Source of the DNA: Chungangia koreensis
Lineage (GTDB): Bacteria > Bacillota > Bacilli > Bacillales_A > Planococcaceae
Direction: 5' to 3'
DNA: 64,000 nucleotides
Assembly (NCBI RefSeq): GCF_042651785.1
Contig: NZ_JBHSEC010000019.1
Location: 62,001-126,000 of the forward strand
In this document: one piece after another, positions 31,756-40,744 of the stretch
Layout: the number at the start of each line of letters is the position of its first letter
Numbering within the stretch: position 1 is the first letter of the stretch
Program-made: the position numbers and the translations under genes
Notes under the pieces: generated by a model
Seen by the model: only the letters and a program-made list of their open reading frames with translations
The model's database searches: none
What the model was told of the DNA's origin: nothing

Positions 31756-33171
31756 TTATACTTCTACACCCATGCTTTTCGCTTTTTCAAGCACTTCCTC
31801 GATGCGGCCGACCAAGCGGAATGCATCTTCTGGAAGGTGATCATATTTACCATCAAGGATTTCTTTGAAGCCTTTGACCGTTTCTTTTACTGGAACGTAA
31901 GATCCCGGTTGACCAGTAAACTGTTCCGCAACGTGGAAGTTTTGGGACAGGAAGAATTGGATACGGCGGGCACGTGCTACGACAAGTTTGTCGTCGTCTC
32001 CCAACTCGTCCATACCTAAGATGGCAATGATATCTTGAAGTTCACGGTAACGTTGTAGCGTTTGTTGTACTTGTGTCGCCACTTCGTAATGTTCTTCTCC
32101 GACGATTTCAGGAGAAAGCGCACGGGAAGAAGAAGCAAGTGGGTCAACCGCTGGGTAAATACCCATCTCGGAAAGCTTACGCTCAAGGTTTGTCGTTGCA
32201 TCTAAGTGAGCGAATGTTGTAGCCGGAGCCGGATCCGTATAGTCATCGGCTGGTACGTAAATCGCTTGGATAGATGTAACGGAACCTTTCGTTGTAGAAG
32301 TGATCCGTTCTTGCAATTTACCCATTTCAGTAGCCAAAGTCGGTTGGTAACCAACGGCAGATGGCATACGTCCAAGAAGGGCGGATACTTCGGAACCTGC
32401 TTGTGTAAAGCGGAAGATGTTGTCGATGAATAGAAGCACGTCAGCGCCTTTTTCATCACGGAAGTATTCAGCCATTGTCAAACCAGTCAAAGCAACACGC
32501 ATACGCGCACCAGGCGGCTCGTTCATTTGTCCGAATACCATCGCTGTTTTCTTGATAACTCCGGAATCGCTCATTTCGTGGAACAAGTCGTTCCCTTCAC
32601 GAGTACGTTCACCAACACCTGCGAATACGGAAATACCACCGTGTTCTTGAGCGATGTTGTTGATCAATTCCTGGATAAGAACCGTTTTACCTACACCGGC
32701 ACCGCCGAAGAGACCGATTTTACCACCTTTGATGTATGGAGCCAAAAGGTCAACTACTTTAATGCCTGTTTCAAGGATTTCAACTTCTGTAGTCAAGTTT
32801 TCAAATGTTGGAGCTGCGCGGTGGATCGGATCGCGGCGTTCTGCAGCCGGGATTTCTTCACCCAAGTCGATCACGTCGCCAAGAACGTTAAATACACGTC
32901 CAAGAGTTACGTCACCAACTGGTACGGAAATAGGCGCGCCTGTATCCGTAACGTCAGCACCACGTTTCAAACCATCCGTCGAAGACATCGCAATCGTACG
33001 GACAGCATCGTCACCGAGGTGAAGTGCGACTTCAAGAGTCAAAACTTCGTTTTCACCATTGGTACGTTCAATTACAACTGTTAACGCGTTATTGATTTCA
33101 GGCAATTGGCCGTTGCCGAATTGAACGTCGACAACCGGACCAGTTACTTGAAGAACGTGTCCTTTGTTCAT
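31756..33171 (-). CDS. atpD: ATP synthase subunit beta
   Basis: A 471-residue catalytic subunit of F1. Walker A GGAGVGKTVL (about 155-164), catalytic Glu in GVGERTREGNDL, Walker B DVLLFIDNIFRF, and the DELSEED-region equivalent (DELGDDDK) near residue 385-395 are present. The start ATG at 33169-33171 has an AGGAGG site; an upstream extension is not plausible. Confidence 0.97.
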   Translation of the reverse strand: MNKGHVLQVTGPVVDVQFGNGQLPEINNALTVVIERTNGENEVLTLEVALHLGDDAVRTIAMSSTDGLKRGADVTDTGAPISVPVGDVTLGRVFNVLGDVIDLGEEIPAAERRDPIHRAAPTFENLTTEVEILETGIKVVDLLAPYIKGGKIGLFGGAGVGKTVLIQELINNIAQEHGGISVFAGVGERTREGNDLFHEMSDSGVIKKTAMVFGQMNEPPGARMRVALTGLTMAEYFRDEKGADVLLFIDNIFRFTQAGSEVSALLGRMPSAVGYQPTLATEMGKLQERITSTTKGSVTSIQAIYVPADDYTDPAPATTFAHLDATTNLERKLSEMGIYPAVDPLASSSRALSPEIVGEEHYEVATQVQQTLQRYRELQDIIAILGMDELGDDDKLVVARARRIQFFLSQNFHVAEQFTGQPGSYVPVKETVKGFKEILDGKYDHLPEDAFRLVGRIEEVLEKAKSMGVEV

Positions 33172-33205
33172 ACTATTCCCTCCTGTCTTACTTTTATCAA
33201 GCAAC

Positions 33206-34063
33206 CTATTCTAATGCCGCGGCACCGCCGACAATCTCCGTGATTTCCTGGGTGATTGCAGCTTGACGTGCACGGTTATATGAAAGTGTTAATGTACCGA
33301 TCAATTCGTTCGCATTATCAGTCGCACTCTTCATTGCCGTCATACGGGCAGCATGTTCACTGGCTTTACCATCGAGGAGTGCACCATAGATCAAGCTTTC
33401 AGCGTATTGAGGAAGCAAGACTTCCAAAATCGCTTCACCTGAAGGATCGAATTCATAGGATGAAGTCGTTCCTTCTTGTGCTAAATCAGTCAATGGCAAT
33501 ACCTTTTTCTCAGTCACTTCGTGTGAAATGGCACTGATGTAGTGGTTGTAGTACATATAGAGTTCGTCATACGTACCGTCAGTGAACAAATCGACAGCTC
33601 GTTGAGTCATCGCTTTGATATCGGCAAAAGAAGGTTGATCAGGTAGACCGATCTTCTTTTGGACCACATTGTATCCCCGTTTTTCGAAGTACTCTGCTCC
33701 GACACGGCCGACAGCCAAAATCACAAATTCATCATTGCTCTTATGGCGGTCGCGGATTGCATTGGAAACGGCACGGATTACGTTACTGTTGTAGGCACCT
33801 GCAAGTCCGCTGTCAGCCGTGATGACGAAATAACCGGTCTTTTGCACAGGGCGGTTATTTAGCATCGGATGTCCAGCATCAGTTGTACCTGCTGCAATGG
33901 AACCGACCACTTCCTGGATTTTCTCCATGTAAGGGACGAACGATTTCGCGTTCAATTCCGCACGGTTCAATTTGGAAGCGGAGACCATTTGCATCGCTTT
34001 CGTAATTTGGCTCGTCTTCTTTGTCGAAGTGATCCTATTTTTAATATCACGTAATGAAGCCAC
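33206..34063 (-). CDS. atpG: ATP synthase subunit gamma
   Basis: A 285-residue rotor shaft of F1. The N-terminal helix MASLRDIKNRITSTKKTSQITKAMQ and C-terminal helix (NELIGTLTLSYNRARQAAITQEITEIVGGAAAL) form the coiled-coil shaft, with a Rossmann-like core between. GTG start at 34061-34063 with an AAGGTGG site. Confidence 0.96.
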   Translation of the reverse strand: MASLRDIKNRITSTKKTSQITKAMQMVSASKLNRAELNAKSFVPYMEKIQEVVGSIAAGTTDAGHPMLNNRPVQKTGYFVITADSGLAGAYNSNVIRAVSNAIRDRHKSNDEFVILAVGRVGAEYFEKRGYNVVQKKIGLPDQPSFADIKAMTQRAVDLFTDGTYDELYMYYNHYISAISHEVTEKKVLPLTDLAQEGTTSSYEFDPSGEAILEVLLPQYAESLIYGALLDGKASEHAARMTAMKSATDNANELIGTLTLSYNRARQAAITQEITEIVGGAAALE

Positions 34064-34105
34064 TCTCTCACCACCTTATTGTTTTTTCCTCATATCGTCC
34101 AAATC

Positions 34106-35614
34106 TTATTCAGTAACAGCGAATGTCTTTTTGAATTCGTTGATCGCGTTTGCCATCTCTTCATCTGATGGAAGATTTTTTGTCGTACGGATATGATCTA
34201 AAACGTTCGTGTGGTTTGTATCTAACCAGCTAAGAAGCTCGGCTTCGAAACGGCGAATATCCCCGACTGGAATATCATCCAAGTAACCGCGTGTTAGTGC
34301 ATATAGGGATACAACTTGCTTTTCAACCTTCATCGGCTTGTTCAAATCTTGCTTCAAGATTTCAACTGTACGTGCACCGCGCTCAAGTTTAGCAGCAGTC
34401 GCTGCATCAAGGTCGGAACCGAATTGAGCGAACGCTTCAAGTTCACGGTATGCTGCAAGGTCAAGACGCAATGTACCGGCAACTTGCTTCATCGCTTTGA
34501 TTTGTGCGGAACCACCTACACGGGATACAGAAAGACCCGCGTTGATCGCTGGACGTACTCCGGAGAAGAATAGGTCGGATTGTAAGAAGATCTGTCCATC
34601 CGTAATCGAGATTACGTTTGTTGGAATGTAAGCGGAGATATCCCCTGCTTGCGTTTCAACGAATGGAAGAGCTGTAATCGAACCTGCACCAAGAGTTTCG
34701 TTCAACTTAGCCGCACGCTCCAATAAGCGGGAGTGCAAGTAGAATACATCCCCTGGGAACGCTTCACGACCTGGAGGACGGCGAAGCAATAGGGAAAGCT
34801 CACGGTAAGCGGAAGCTTGTTTTGAAAGATCATCGTATACGATCAAGACGTGTTTGCCTTGGAACATGAAATCTTCTGCCATCGATACACCTGCATATGG
34901 TGCAAGGTATAGAAGCGGAGCTGGTTCTGATGCAGAAGCGGAAACTACGATTGTGTAGTCAAGAGCTCCATTTTTACGAAGAGTTTCAACAACTCCGCGC
35001 ACTGTGGATTCTTTTTGCCCGATTGCTACATAGATACAGATCATGTTTTGGTCTGCTTGGTTCAAAATTGTATCGATTGCCACAGATGTTTTACCTGTTT
35101 GGCGGTCACCGATGATCAATTCACGTTGACCACGGCCGATCGGTACAAGAGCGTCAATCGCTTTGATCCCTGTTTGCAATGGCTCATGGACGGATTTACG
35201 TGCCATTACGCCTTGTGCAGGAGATTCGATTGGACGAGTTTTTGTTGTGTTGATTGGACCTAGTCCATCAATTGGTTGGCCAAGTGGATTGACTACGCGG
35301 CCAATCAATTCTTCACCAACAGGTACTTCCATGATACGACCTGTACGACGTACTTCATCGCCTTCTTTGATATCTGTGAATGGACCAAGGATTACGATAC
35401 CAACGTTGTTGGATTCCAAGTTTTGAGCCATACCCATGACACCGTTAGAGAACTCAAGAAGCTCTCCGGCCATGACGTTGTCGAGGCCATGAGCACGAGC
35501 GATACCGTCACCGACGTAGATAACTGTACCGACATCGCTTACTTCCAACTCAGATTGGTAATTCGCAATCTGTTGTTTGATCAACGCGCTGATTTCTTCA
35601 GCTTTGATGCCCAT
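34106..35614 (-). CDS. atpA: ATP synthase subunit alpha
   Basis: A 502-residue regulatory nucleotide-binding subunit of F1. Walker A is GDRQTGKTSVAID (about 169-181). The arginine finger region (LSVSRVGGSAQIKAMK) and the GIARAHGLDNVMAGELLEF N-terminal barrel are present. The start is the ATG at 35612-35614, 6 bases after GAGGGGTG. Confidence 0.97.
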   Translation of the reverse strand: MGIKAEEISALIKQQIANYQSELEVSDVGTVIYVGDGIARAHGLDNVMAGELLEFSNGVMGMAQNLESNNVGIVILGPFTDIKEGDEVRRTGRIMEVPVGEELIGRVVNPLGQPIDGLGPINTTKTRPIESPAQGVMARKSVHEPLQTGIKAIDALVPIGRGQRELIIGDRQTGKTSVAIDTILNQADQNMICIYVAIGQKESTVRGVVETLRKNGALDYTIVVSASASEPAPLLYLAPYAGVSMAEDFMFQGKHVLIVYDDLSKQASAYRELSLLLRRPPGREAFPGDVFYLHSRLLERAAKLNETLGAGSITALPFVETQAGDISAYIPTNVISITDGQIFLQSDLFFSGVRPAINAGLSVSRVGGSAQIKAMKQVAGTLRLDLAAYRELEAFAQFGSDLDAATAAKLERGARTVEILKQDLNKPMKVEKQVVSLYALTRGYLDDIPVGDIRRFEAELLSWLDTNHTNVLDHIRTTKNLPSDEEMANAINEFKKTFAVTE

Positions 35615-35641
35615 GTATGTCACCCCTCAATTAAAGTTGAT

Positions 35642-36178
35642 TTATCCGATCAATTGACGCTTCAAATGGTCAAGTTTTGTACGGATGCTGTTGTCATATA
35701 TACGGTTGCCGATTTGAAGACGCAATCCGCCGATCAATGACGGCTCGATGACGTTTTCAATCTGCAATGATGTTTTACCGATTTTCGCTGCAAATGCTGT
35801 AGAAATCGAATTGCGTTCCTCTTCCGACAAAGGACGTGTTGAGAACACTTTCGCTTCCGCGATGCCGAATGCTTTATTCGCAAGAAGAACGAACTCATCT
35901 GCGAAGTCATTCAATTCGCCTAAGCGTTTTGCATCTTGTAAAACATAAAGCGTGTTTAATACAAGTGGGTTTGCTGTTGCAAACAATTCACTTAAAATTC
36001 CTTTTTTGCGCTCAGATGAAATCTTCGGCGAAGTCATCAATTGTTTCAGTTCAGGATTTGCCTTTACGACAGCCTGTATTCCCCGGATATCTTCAACAAC
36101 CGGTTGCAGAATTTGATGTTCTTGTGCCAATTCAAAAAGAGCTACTGCATAACGTTTTGCTACAGCCGATCGGCTCAT
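35642..36178 (-). CDS. atpH: ATP synthase subunit delta
   Basis: A 178-residue peripheral stalk subunit linking b to alpha. The N-terminal six-helix domain (MSRSAVAKRYAVALFELAQEH) and C-terminal LIGGLRLQIGNRIYDNSIRTKLDHLK are typical. The ATG overlaps the atpF stop by 4 bases. Confidence 0.95.
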   Translation of the reverse strand: MSRSAVAKRYAVALFELAQEHQILQPVVEDIRGIQAVVKANPELKQLMTSPKISSERKKGILSELFATANPLVLNTLYVLQDAKRLGELNDFADEFVLLANKAFGIAEAKVFSTRPLSEEERNSISTAFAAKIGKTSLQIENVIEPSLIGGLRLQIGNRIYDNSIRTKLDHLKRQLIG

Positions 36179-36708
36179 CGACTTTCGCCTGCCTTCACAA
36201 TCGCCTCTTCAATCAGAGCACGATTTTCTTCTTCGGAAATTTCCTTCTCCAGAACTTTGGATGCTGCCAAGATGGACATGGAAACGACTTCTTCACGCAC
36301 AGCACGAAGAGCGTTCGCTTTTTCCGTTTCGATTTCGAGAACAGCGGATTCTTTCAAACGCTGAGCTTCGGCACGTGCAGTCGCAATTATTTCTTCGCGG
36401 GATGCATCGCCTTGCTTTCTTGCGTTTTCAACAATCGCTTGTGCTTCGGTACGCGCTTCTTTCAATAATGCACGTTGTTCTTCCAAATATTTTTGGGAAT
36501 CGATCCGGCTTTTTTCCGCCGCTTCGATTTCTTCTGCAATCAATTCTTCACGTTGCTTCATGATACCCATCAACGGGCCCCATGCGAACTTCTTCAATAG
36601 AAGCATCAATAGGATGAAGGTTCCCAACGTCACAAGAATATCACCAGTGTTCAATAAAGCAGGTTCTTCACCGGCCGCAGCCCCCAGTACGAGGTAGTCT
36701 AAAAACAC
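36175..36708 (-). CDS. atpF: ATP synthase subunit b
   Basis: A 177-residue membrane-anchored stator. One N-terminal TM helix (ILVTLGTFILLMLLLKKFAW) is followed by a long charged helix (EELIAEEIEAAEKSRIDSQ to the C-terminus) that dimerises. GTG start at 36706-36708 with a GAAGGGAG site. It lies downstream of atpE across an intercistronic hairpin. Confidence 0.95.
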   Translation of the reverse strand: MFLDYLVLGAAAGEEPALLNTGDILVTLGTFILLMLLLKKFAWGPLMGIMKQREELIAEEIEAAEKSRIDSQKYLEEQRALLKEARTEAQAIVENARKQGDASREEIIATARAEAQRLKESAVLEIETEKANALRAVREEVVSMSILAASKVLEKEISEEENRALIEEAIVKAGESR

Positions 36709-36790
36709 GATTGTTTCACTCCCTTCAAGAGCATGAGTTTCTATATCAACTTCAATAGATTAATTTCGTCTTCATAAGTTTGCATAAAGG

Positions 36791-36831
36791 AATGGCGAAG
36801 AATTGTAAAAACGACTCTTCGCCATTTTTTT
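36791..36831. other. Hairpin between atpE and atpF
   Basis: AATGGCGAAGA (36791-36801) pairs perfectly with TCTTCGCCATT (36816-36826). The U-run is on the plus-strand side, opposite to the direction of atp transcription. In the atp mRNA this would be a stable hairpin just after the atpE stop. It could protect the atpE message and raise c-subunit yield (inference). Confidence 0.75.
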
Positions 36832-36839
36832 GATCAAAA

Positions 36840-37064
36840 TTATCCGTTTAGTGTGATGAACGCGATAACTGCTGCGATGATTGGAAGGGCCTCAACTAGT
36901 GCTACCCCGATGAACATTGTAGTTTGAAGCATACCACGAGCTTCTGGTTGACGAGCAATACCTTCAACTGTTTTAGAAACGATCAAACCGTTACCGATAC
37001 CAGCACCAAGTGCACCCAAACCGATTGCGATTGCTGCTGCTAATAGACCTACTGAACCTGTCAT
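36840..37064 (-). CDS. atpE: ATP synthase subunit c
   Basis: A 74-residue proteolipid forming the membrane rotor ring. It is a hairpin of two helices with a polar loop (ARQPEARG) and the proton-binding Glu in VALVEALPIIA (about residue 58). The glycine motif GLGALGAGIGNGL in helix 1 is intact. The sequence around the Glu fits a proton rather than a sodium ring. Confidence 0.96.
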   Translation of the reverse strand: MTGSVGLLAAAIAIGLGALGAGIGNGLIVSKTVEGIARQPEARGMLQTTMFIGVALVEALPIIAAVIAFITLNG

Positions 37065-37126
37065 TGTTATATTCCTCCTAAGGATTGTTGTAGTTTTTTT
37101 GTCCCGGAAACCGGGGATTTATATTA

Positions 37127-37846
37127 TTAATGGTCGTGGCTCACTTTGTGAGACATATAAACCATCGTTAACATAACAAAGATATAAGCTTGGATTCCCC
37201 CGATAAAGATCGAGAATCCTTGCCACGCCATACCTGGGATGACCATTCCGATAAATCCTAATCCGAGTGCTGCAGTACCTGCCTTCGCGATTAAGCCTAA
37301 CAGAATTTCCCCTGCATAGATGTTACCGAAAAGACGAAGACCGAGTGTCAACGTATTTGCGAATTCCTCAATGATTTTTAAAGGGAACAAGAATTTCATC
37401 GGCTTTCCGAAGTCAGCCAAATATCCTTTGAAACCTTTCGCCTTTACGCCGTAATAGTTAGTCAAGACGATAATCATGACTGCAAGCGTCATTGTGACGG
37501 ACGCATCGGCAGTTGGCGATTTCCACCACAAGTAGTCTTTAATTACGATTGCAAATGGAAGACCTAAAACGTTCGCAACGAAAATGAACATGATGAGTGT
37601 AATACCAAGAACATGGAAACTACCACCCGTCTTCCAGTCCATATTGCTTTTGATGATCCCTTTGACGAAATCCATGATCCATTCCATGAAGTTCTGCATG
37701 CCGGTCGGTTTCAAACTCAGGTTCCTTGTTGCTATGAAGGCAATCAGGAATACGATTACGGCAGTTACAAGCAACATGAATACGGTCGATAGGTTGAATG
37801 TAAGACCAAAGATTGGATCTGTCACTAGAGGATTCTTATGATGCAC
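37127..37846 (-). CDS. atpB: ATP synthase subunit a
   Basis: A 239-residue membrane stator with five to six helices forming the proton half-channels. The essential Arg is in LTLGLRLFGNIYAGE, and the C-terminal helix (IFIGGIQAYIFVMLTMVYMS) is typical. GTG start at 37844-37846, preceded by AGAGGTG. Confidence 0.95.
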   Translation of the reverse strand: MHHKNPLVTDPIFGLTFNLSTVFMLLVTAVIVFLIAFIATRNLSLKPTGMQNFMEWIMDFVKGIIKSNMDWKTGGSFHVLGITLIMFIFVANVLGLPFAIVIKDYLWWKSPTADASVTMTLAVMIIVLTNYYGVKAKGFKGYLADFGKPMKFLFPLKIIEEFANTLTLGLRLFGNIYAGEILLGLIAKAGTAALGLGFIGMVIPGMAWQGFSIFIGGIQAYIFVMLTMVYMSHKVSHDH

Positions 37847-37876
37847 GTTTCATTCACCTCTCTTTCGCAGTTGCAT

Positions 37877-38245
37877 TTAATGGTTTTTGACATGAAATAC
37901 GATTCTTTCTACCAACAGTAGAATGTACGGAATCATCAGTCCAATGACCGTGGCGGCCAAGTTGAAGTACTCCGGCAGCGAAATGGCGATTGCCGCCGCT
38001 GCCACACCCGATGCGAACCGCATGCCGGTGCCAAGGGAAGCTCTTTTCCCTTCATCCATTGCACGATCGAATTTATCCATTCTACGGATTAGGAGCCAAA
38101 AGTTATACAACCCGAATAGCGAGCCCAATGCAATTCCCAGGAACACATCCTGAAACGGGGTGAACCCCCAACCCAAAGCACAAATTGCGAGCAAAAAAAA
38201 TATGTATTTCCTTTGCATAGCAAAGACTTGCTTCAGCTCCGGCAT
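37877..38245 (-). CDS. atpI: ATP synthase subunit I
   Basis: A 122-residue protein with four hydrophobic segments (YIFFLLAICALGWGF, VFLGIALGSLFGLYNFWLL, ASGVAAAAIAISL, AATVIGLMIPYILLLVERI). This matches AtpI/UncI, an assembly factor for the c-ring with a possible role in cation handling. The start is taken at the ATG at 38243-38245 by length comparison with B. subtilis AtpI; an upstream in-frame ATG (38285-38287) is also possible. It is the first gene of the atp operon. Confidence 0.85.
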   Translation of the reverse strand: MPELKQVFAMQRKYIFFLLAICALGWGFTPFQDVFLGIALGSLFGLYNFWLLIRRMDKFDRAMDEGKRASLGTGMRFASGVAAAAIAISLPEYFNLAATVIGLMIPYILLLVERIVFHVKNH

Positions 38246-38287
38246 AATGGTTTCGTCTCCTGAAATATTTAGAATGGATTGCATCAT

Positions 38288-38541
38288 AGCTGCCCAACAA
38301 CTCAGCCAACAGACAGATCATAAAAGTGGGGCTGTCCATATTCCAGCTGAATAACGGAACAGTTTCGATGCGGAGAACGTCGTAATAAGTCGATTTACAT
38401 AAAAAATGCCGATTCGGAACAAGTTCTCCTGATCGGTTTTTTTGCAAATCCCTACTTCCAACGAGTATGATAGAAAGCATATAAACAGTGTTTTTACGTC
38501 TATGTAGTTACGAAGAAAACCCTGTCATAGTTACCCTTGTA
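38288..38541 (-). other. atp operon leader with a CCGAT/ATCGG stem-loop
   Basis: About 250 bases between the promoter and atpI. A stem (CCGAT...ATCGG with inner AGGA/TTCC) near 38411-38440 is flanked by A and T runs on both sides and could act as an attenuator or bidirectional terminator. No open frame is supported. Confidence 0.45.
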
Positions 38542-38570
38542 AGCATACAATAGCAAAAAAATGATGTCAA
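38542..38570 (-). promoter_or_regulatory. Sigma-A promoter of the atp operon
   Basis: On the minus strand TTGACA (38570-38565) and TATGCT (38547-38542) are separated by exactly 17 bases. The -35 is a perfect consensus. Confidence 0.8.
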
Positions 38571-38683
38571 TTAAATGTAGTGAAAATCTTCACAAGGTCA
38601 TGTCGATTGTCATATTGTCGACAAATTTATGAACTGAAGTTCACATTTCTGATTTCAGAATTCAAGATTCATAGTAATAGAAA

Positions 38684-38711
38684 GGAGACAGTGTGTTTAA
38701 CTGTCTCTTTT
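38684..38711. terminator. Terminator-like stem downstream of mnaA
   Basis: GAGACAG (38685-38691) pairs with CTGTCTC (38701-38707). T-rich sequence flanks both sides. It lies downstream of mnaA, about 105 bases after its stop. Confidence 0.6.
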
Positions 38712-38810
38712 AGGATAGCACGAGGCGGGTCAAGGATGCGTTGCCGCAGGACGCGGCGAACTTAGCATCCCATCGGGCCCGCACGACGCGGCGAACTTAG
38801 GATTCCATCC
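38712..38810. repeat. GC-rich intergenic element with internal direct repeat
   Basis: A GC-rich block containing two copies of GACGCGGCGAACTTAG (38750-38765 and 38785-38800, 35 bp apart), each followed by a GAT/CATCCCAT-like segment, lies between the mnaA stop and the atp promoter region. A 12-mer from it recurs inverted at 20392-20403. No open frame is supported. Confidence 0.65.
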
Positions 38811-38813
38811 TCT

Positions 38814-39935
38814 TTACTTCTCTTTATTCAAATACTCCAACAAAGCTGCAACAATTCGCTCGGAAGCTTTTCCATCTCCGTAAGGGTTGGACGCTTTTGA
38901 CATTGCGCTGTATGCTACCTCATCCGTTAAAAGCTCTTTTGAAAGAGAGTAAATCGTTTCTTCGTCTGTGCCTGCTAATTTAAGAGTGCCCGCTTTGATT
39001 CCTTCCGGACGTTCAGTTGTATCGCGAAGCACGATCACCGGCTTGCCTAAAGACGGTGCCTCTTCCTGAATACCGCCTGAATCTGTGAGGATGATAAAGG
39101 ACCTTGCAGCGAAGTTATGGAAATCCAATACTTCCAACGGCTCAATCAGGTGAATGCGAGGGTCGTTGCCAAGAACATCGTTTGCAACCTCTCTAACTGC
39201 CGGGTTCATATGAACGGGATACACCACTTGGACATCATCATGTTCTTCGACAAGCCGTTTGATTGCCTTGAACATGTTACGCATTGGTTCACCCAAGTTT
39301 TCACGACGGTGTGCAGTTAATAGAATCATGCGATCGGTGCCGATTTTCTCCAATACTGGATGAGAATAATCGTCACGTACAGTCGTCTTTAATGCATCTA
39401 TTGCCGTATTACCTGTGATGACGATGCTTTCTTCTTTTTTCCCTTCCTCACGCAGGTTGCCTGCTGACACTTCTGTCGGTGAAAAATGAAGGTCAGCTAA
39501 AACACCTGTCAACTGACGGTTCATTTCTTCCGGATAAGGAGAGTATTTATTCCACGTCCGTAGCCCTGCTTCCACATGACCAATCGCAATCTGATTGTAA
39601 AATGCTGCGAGGCTCGCAACAAACGTTGTCGATGTATCCCCATGGACAAGCACGATATCCGGTTTGGCTTCCTTCATGACTTGGTCGAGCCCTTCCAACG
39701 CACGTGTCGTCACATCGATTAACGTTTGACGGTCTTTCATGATATTCAGGTCGTAATCCGGTTTAATCGAAAACGTATCAAGGACTTGGTCAAGCATTTG
39801 GCGGTGCTGTGCAGTGACCGTAACAATAGACTCGATTTCGTCTTCATGTTTTTCAAGTTCAAGGACTAATGGTGCCATTTTAATGGCTTCAGGTCGTGTC
39901 CCGAAAATCGTCATTACTTTCCACTTTCTACTCAC
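38814..39935 (-). CDS. mnaA: UDP-N-acetylglucosamine 2-epimerase (non-hydrolysing)
   Basis: A 373-residue enzyme that interconverts UDP-GlcNAc and UDP-ManNAc, supplying precursors for wall teichoic acid linkage units. GTRPEAIKMAPLV (about 10-22), HGDTSTTF, GHVEAGLRT, LTAHRRENLG and LTDSGGIQEEAPSLGKP are all diagnostic. The start is the GTG at 39933-39935, with a GGTGGAG site; it overlaps nothing and follows upp by 14 bases. In B. subtilis the orthologue lies elsewhere; the upp-mnaA-atp arrangement is a feature of this lineage (inference). Confidence 0.94.
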   Translation of the reverse strand: MSRKWKVMTIFGTRPEAIKMAPLVLELEKHEDEIESIVTVTAQHRQMLDQVLDTFSIKPDYDLNIMKDRQTLIDVTTRALEGLDQVMKEAKPDIVLVHGDTSTTFVASLAAFYNQIAIGHVEAGLRTWNKYSPYPEEMNRQLTGVLADLHFSPTEVSAGNLREEGKKEESIVITGNTAIDALKTTVRDDYSHPVLEKIGTDRMILLTAHRRENLGEPMRNMFKAIKRLVEEHDDVQVVYPVHMNPAVREVANDVLGNDPRIHLIEPLEVLDFHNFAARSFIILTDSGGIQEEAPSLGKPVIVLRDTTERPEGIKAGTLKLAGTDEETIYSLSKELLTDEVAYSAMSKASNPYGDGKASERIVAALLEYLNKEK

Positions 39936-39949
39936 ACGAACTCCACCTT

Positions 39950-40579
39950 TCATTTTGTTCCGAACAAGCGGTCCCCTGCATCGCCAAGTCCTGGAACGAT
40001 ATAGCCATGTTCATCTAATTTTTCATCGAGCGCTGCTATGTAGATATCTACATCCGGATGCGCATCTTGTAATACCTTAACCCCTTCAGGCGCAGCAATC
40101 AGGCACATGAATTTGATATGTTTTGCACCGCGCTTCTTTAAGGAATTGACTGCTTCCACTGCGGAACCGCCAGTAGCAAGCATCGGGTCTACTAAGATGA
40201 ATTCTCGTTCTTCCACATCAGAAGGAAGTTTCACGTAATATTCAACCGGCTGTAATGTTTGTGGATCACGGTAAAGTCCGACGTGTCCAACTTTTGCCGC
40301 TGGAATCAACTTTAGGATGCCGTCCATCATGCCAAGTCCTGCACGTAATATCGGGACAATCCCTAACTTTTTCCCTGATAGGATATTGCATGTTGCTTTG
40401 CTTACGGGCGTTTCGATAATTGTTTCTTCAAGCGTAAGTTCTCTTGTGATTTCATAAGCCATCAATGTTCCTACTTCGTCAACAAGCTCCCGGAATTCTT
40501 TTGTACCAGTGTTTTTGTCGCGAATGAAGCTCAATTTGTGCTGGATGAGCGGATGATCGAATACGTATACTTTTCCCAT
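39950..40579 (-). CDS. upp: Uracil phosphoribosyltransferase
   Basis: A 209-residue enzyme making UMP from uracil and PRPP. The PRPP loop is VDPMLATGGSAVEAV (about 130-144), the uracil-binding C-terminal motif is GYIVPGLGDAGDRLFGTK, and the N-terminus is MGKVYVFDHPLIQHKLSF. The start ATG at 40577-40579 has an AAAGGAG site. It salvages uracil, including base released by the nucleoside hydrolase at 4277-5239. Confidence 0.97.
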   Translation of the reverse strand: MGKVYVFDHPLIQHKLSFIRDKNTGTKEFRELVDEVGTLMAYEITRELTLEETIIETPVSKATCNILSGKKLGIVPILRAGLGMMDGILKLIPAAKVGHVGLYRDPQTLQPVEYYVKLPSDVEEREFILVDPMLATGGSAVEAVNSLKKRGAKHIKFMCLIAAPEGVKVLQDAHPDVDIYIAALDEKLDEHGYIVPGLGDAGDRLFGTK

Positions 40580-40697
40580 GAAAGTCGCTCCTTTTATTAA
40601 TATCTTGTCCATTATAGCAGAAATCTGTCGCTACACTACGTGTCATCCCTTTTAGGTAAAAACTACTTATTTCTCTTTTTCAGTTTGAATATGAAAA

Positions 40698-40731
40698 GTA
40701 AAAAGCCAGCCCTATATTGATTGGACTGGCA
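40698..40731 (-). terminator. Terminator of the EAL-protein gene
   Basis: GCCAGTCC and its near-complement (40705-40730) form a stem followed by TTTTTACTTTTC on the minus strand. Confidence 0.8.
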
Positions 40732-40744
40732 GTGGTATTTCCGA

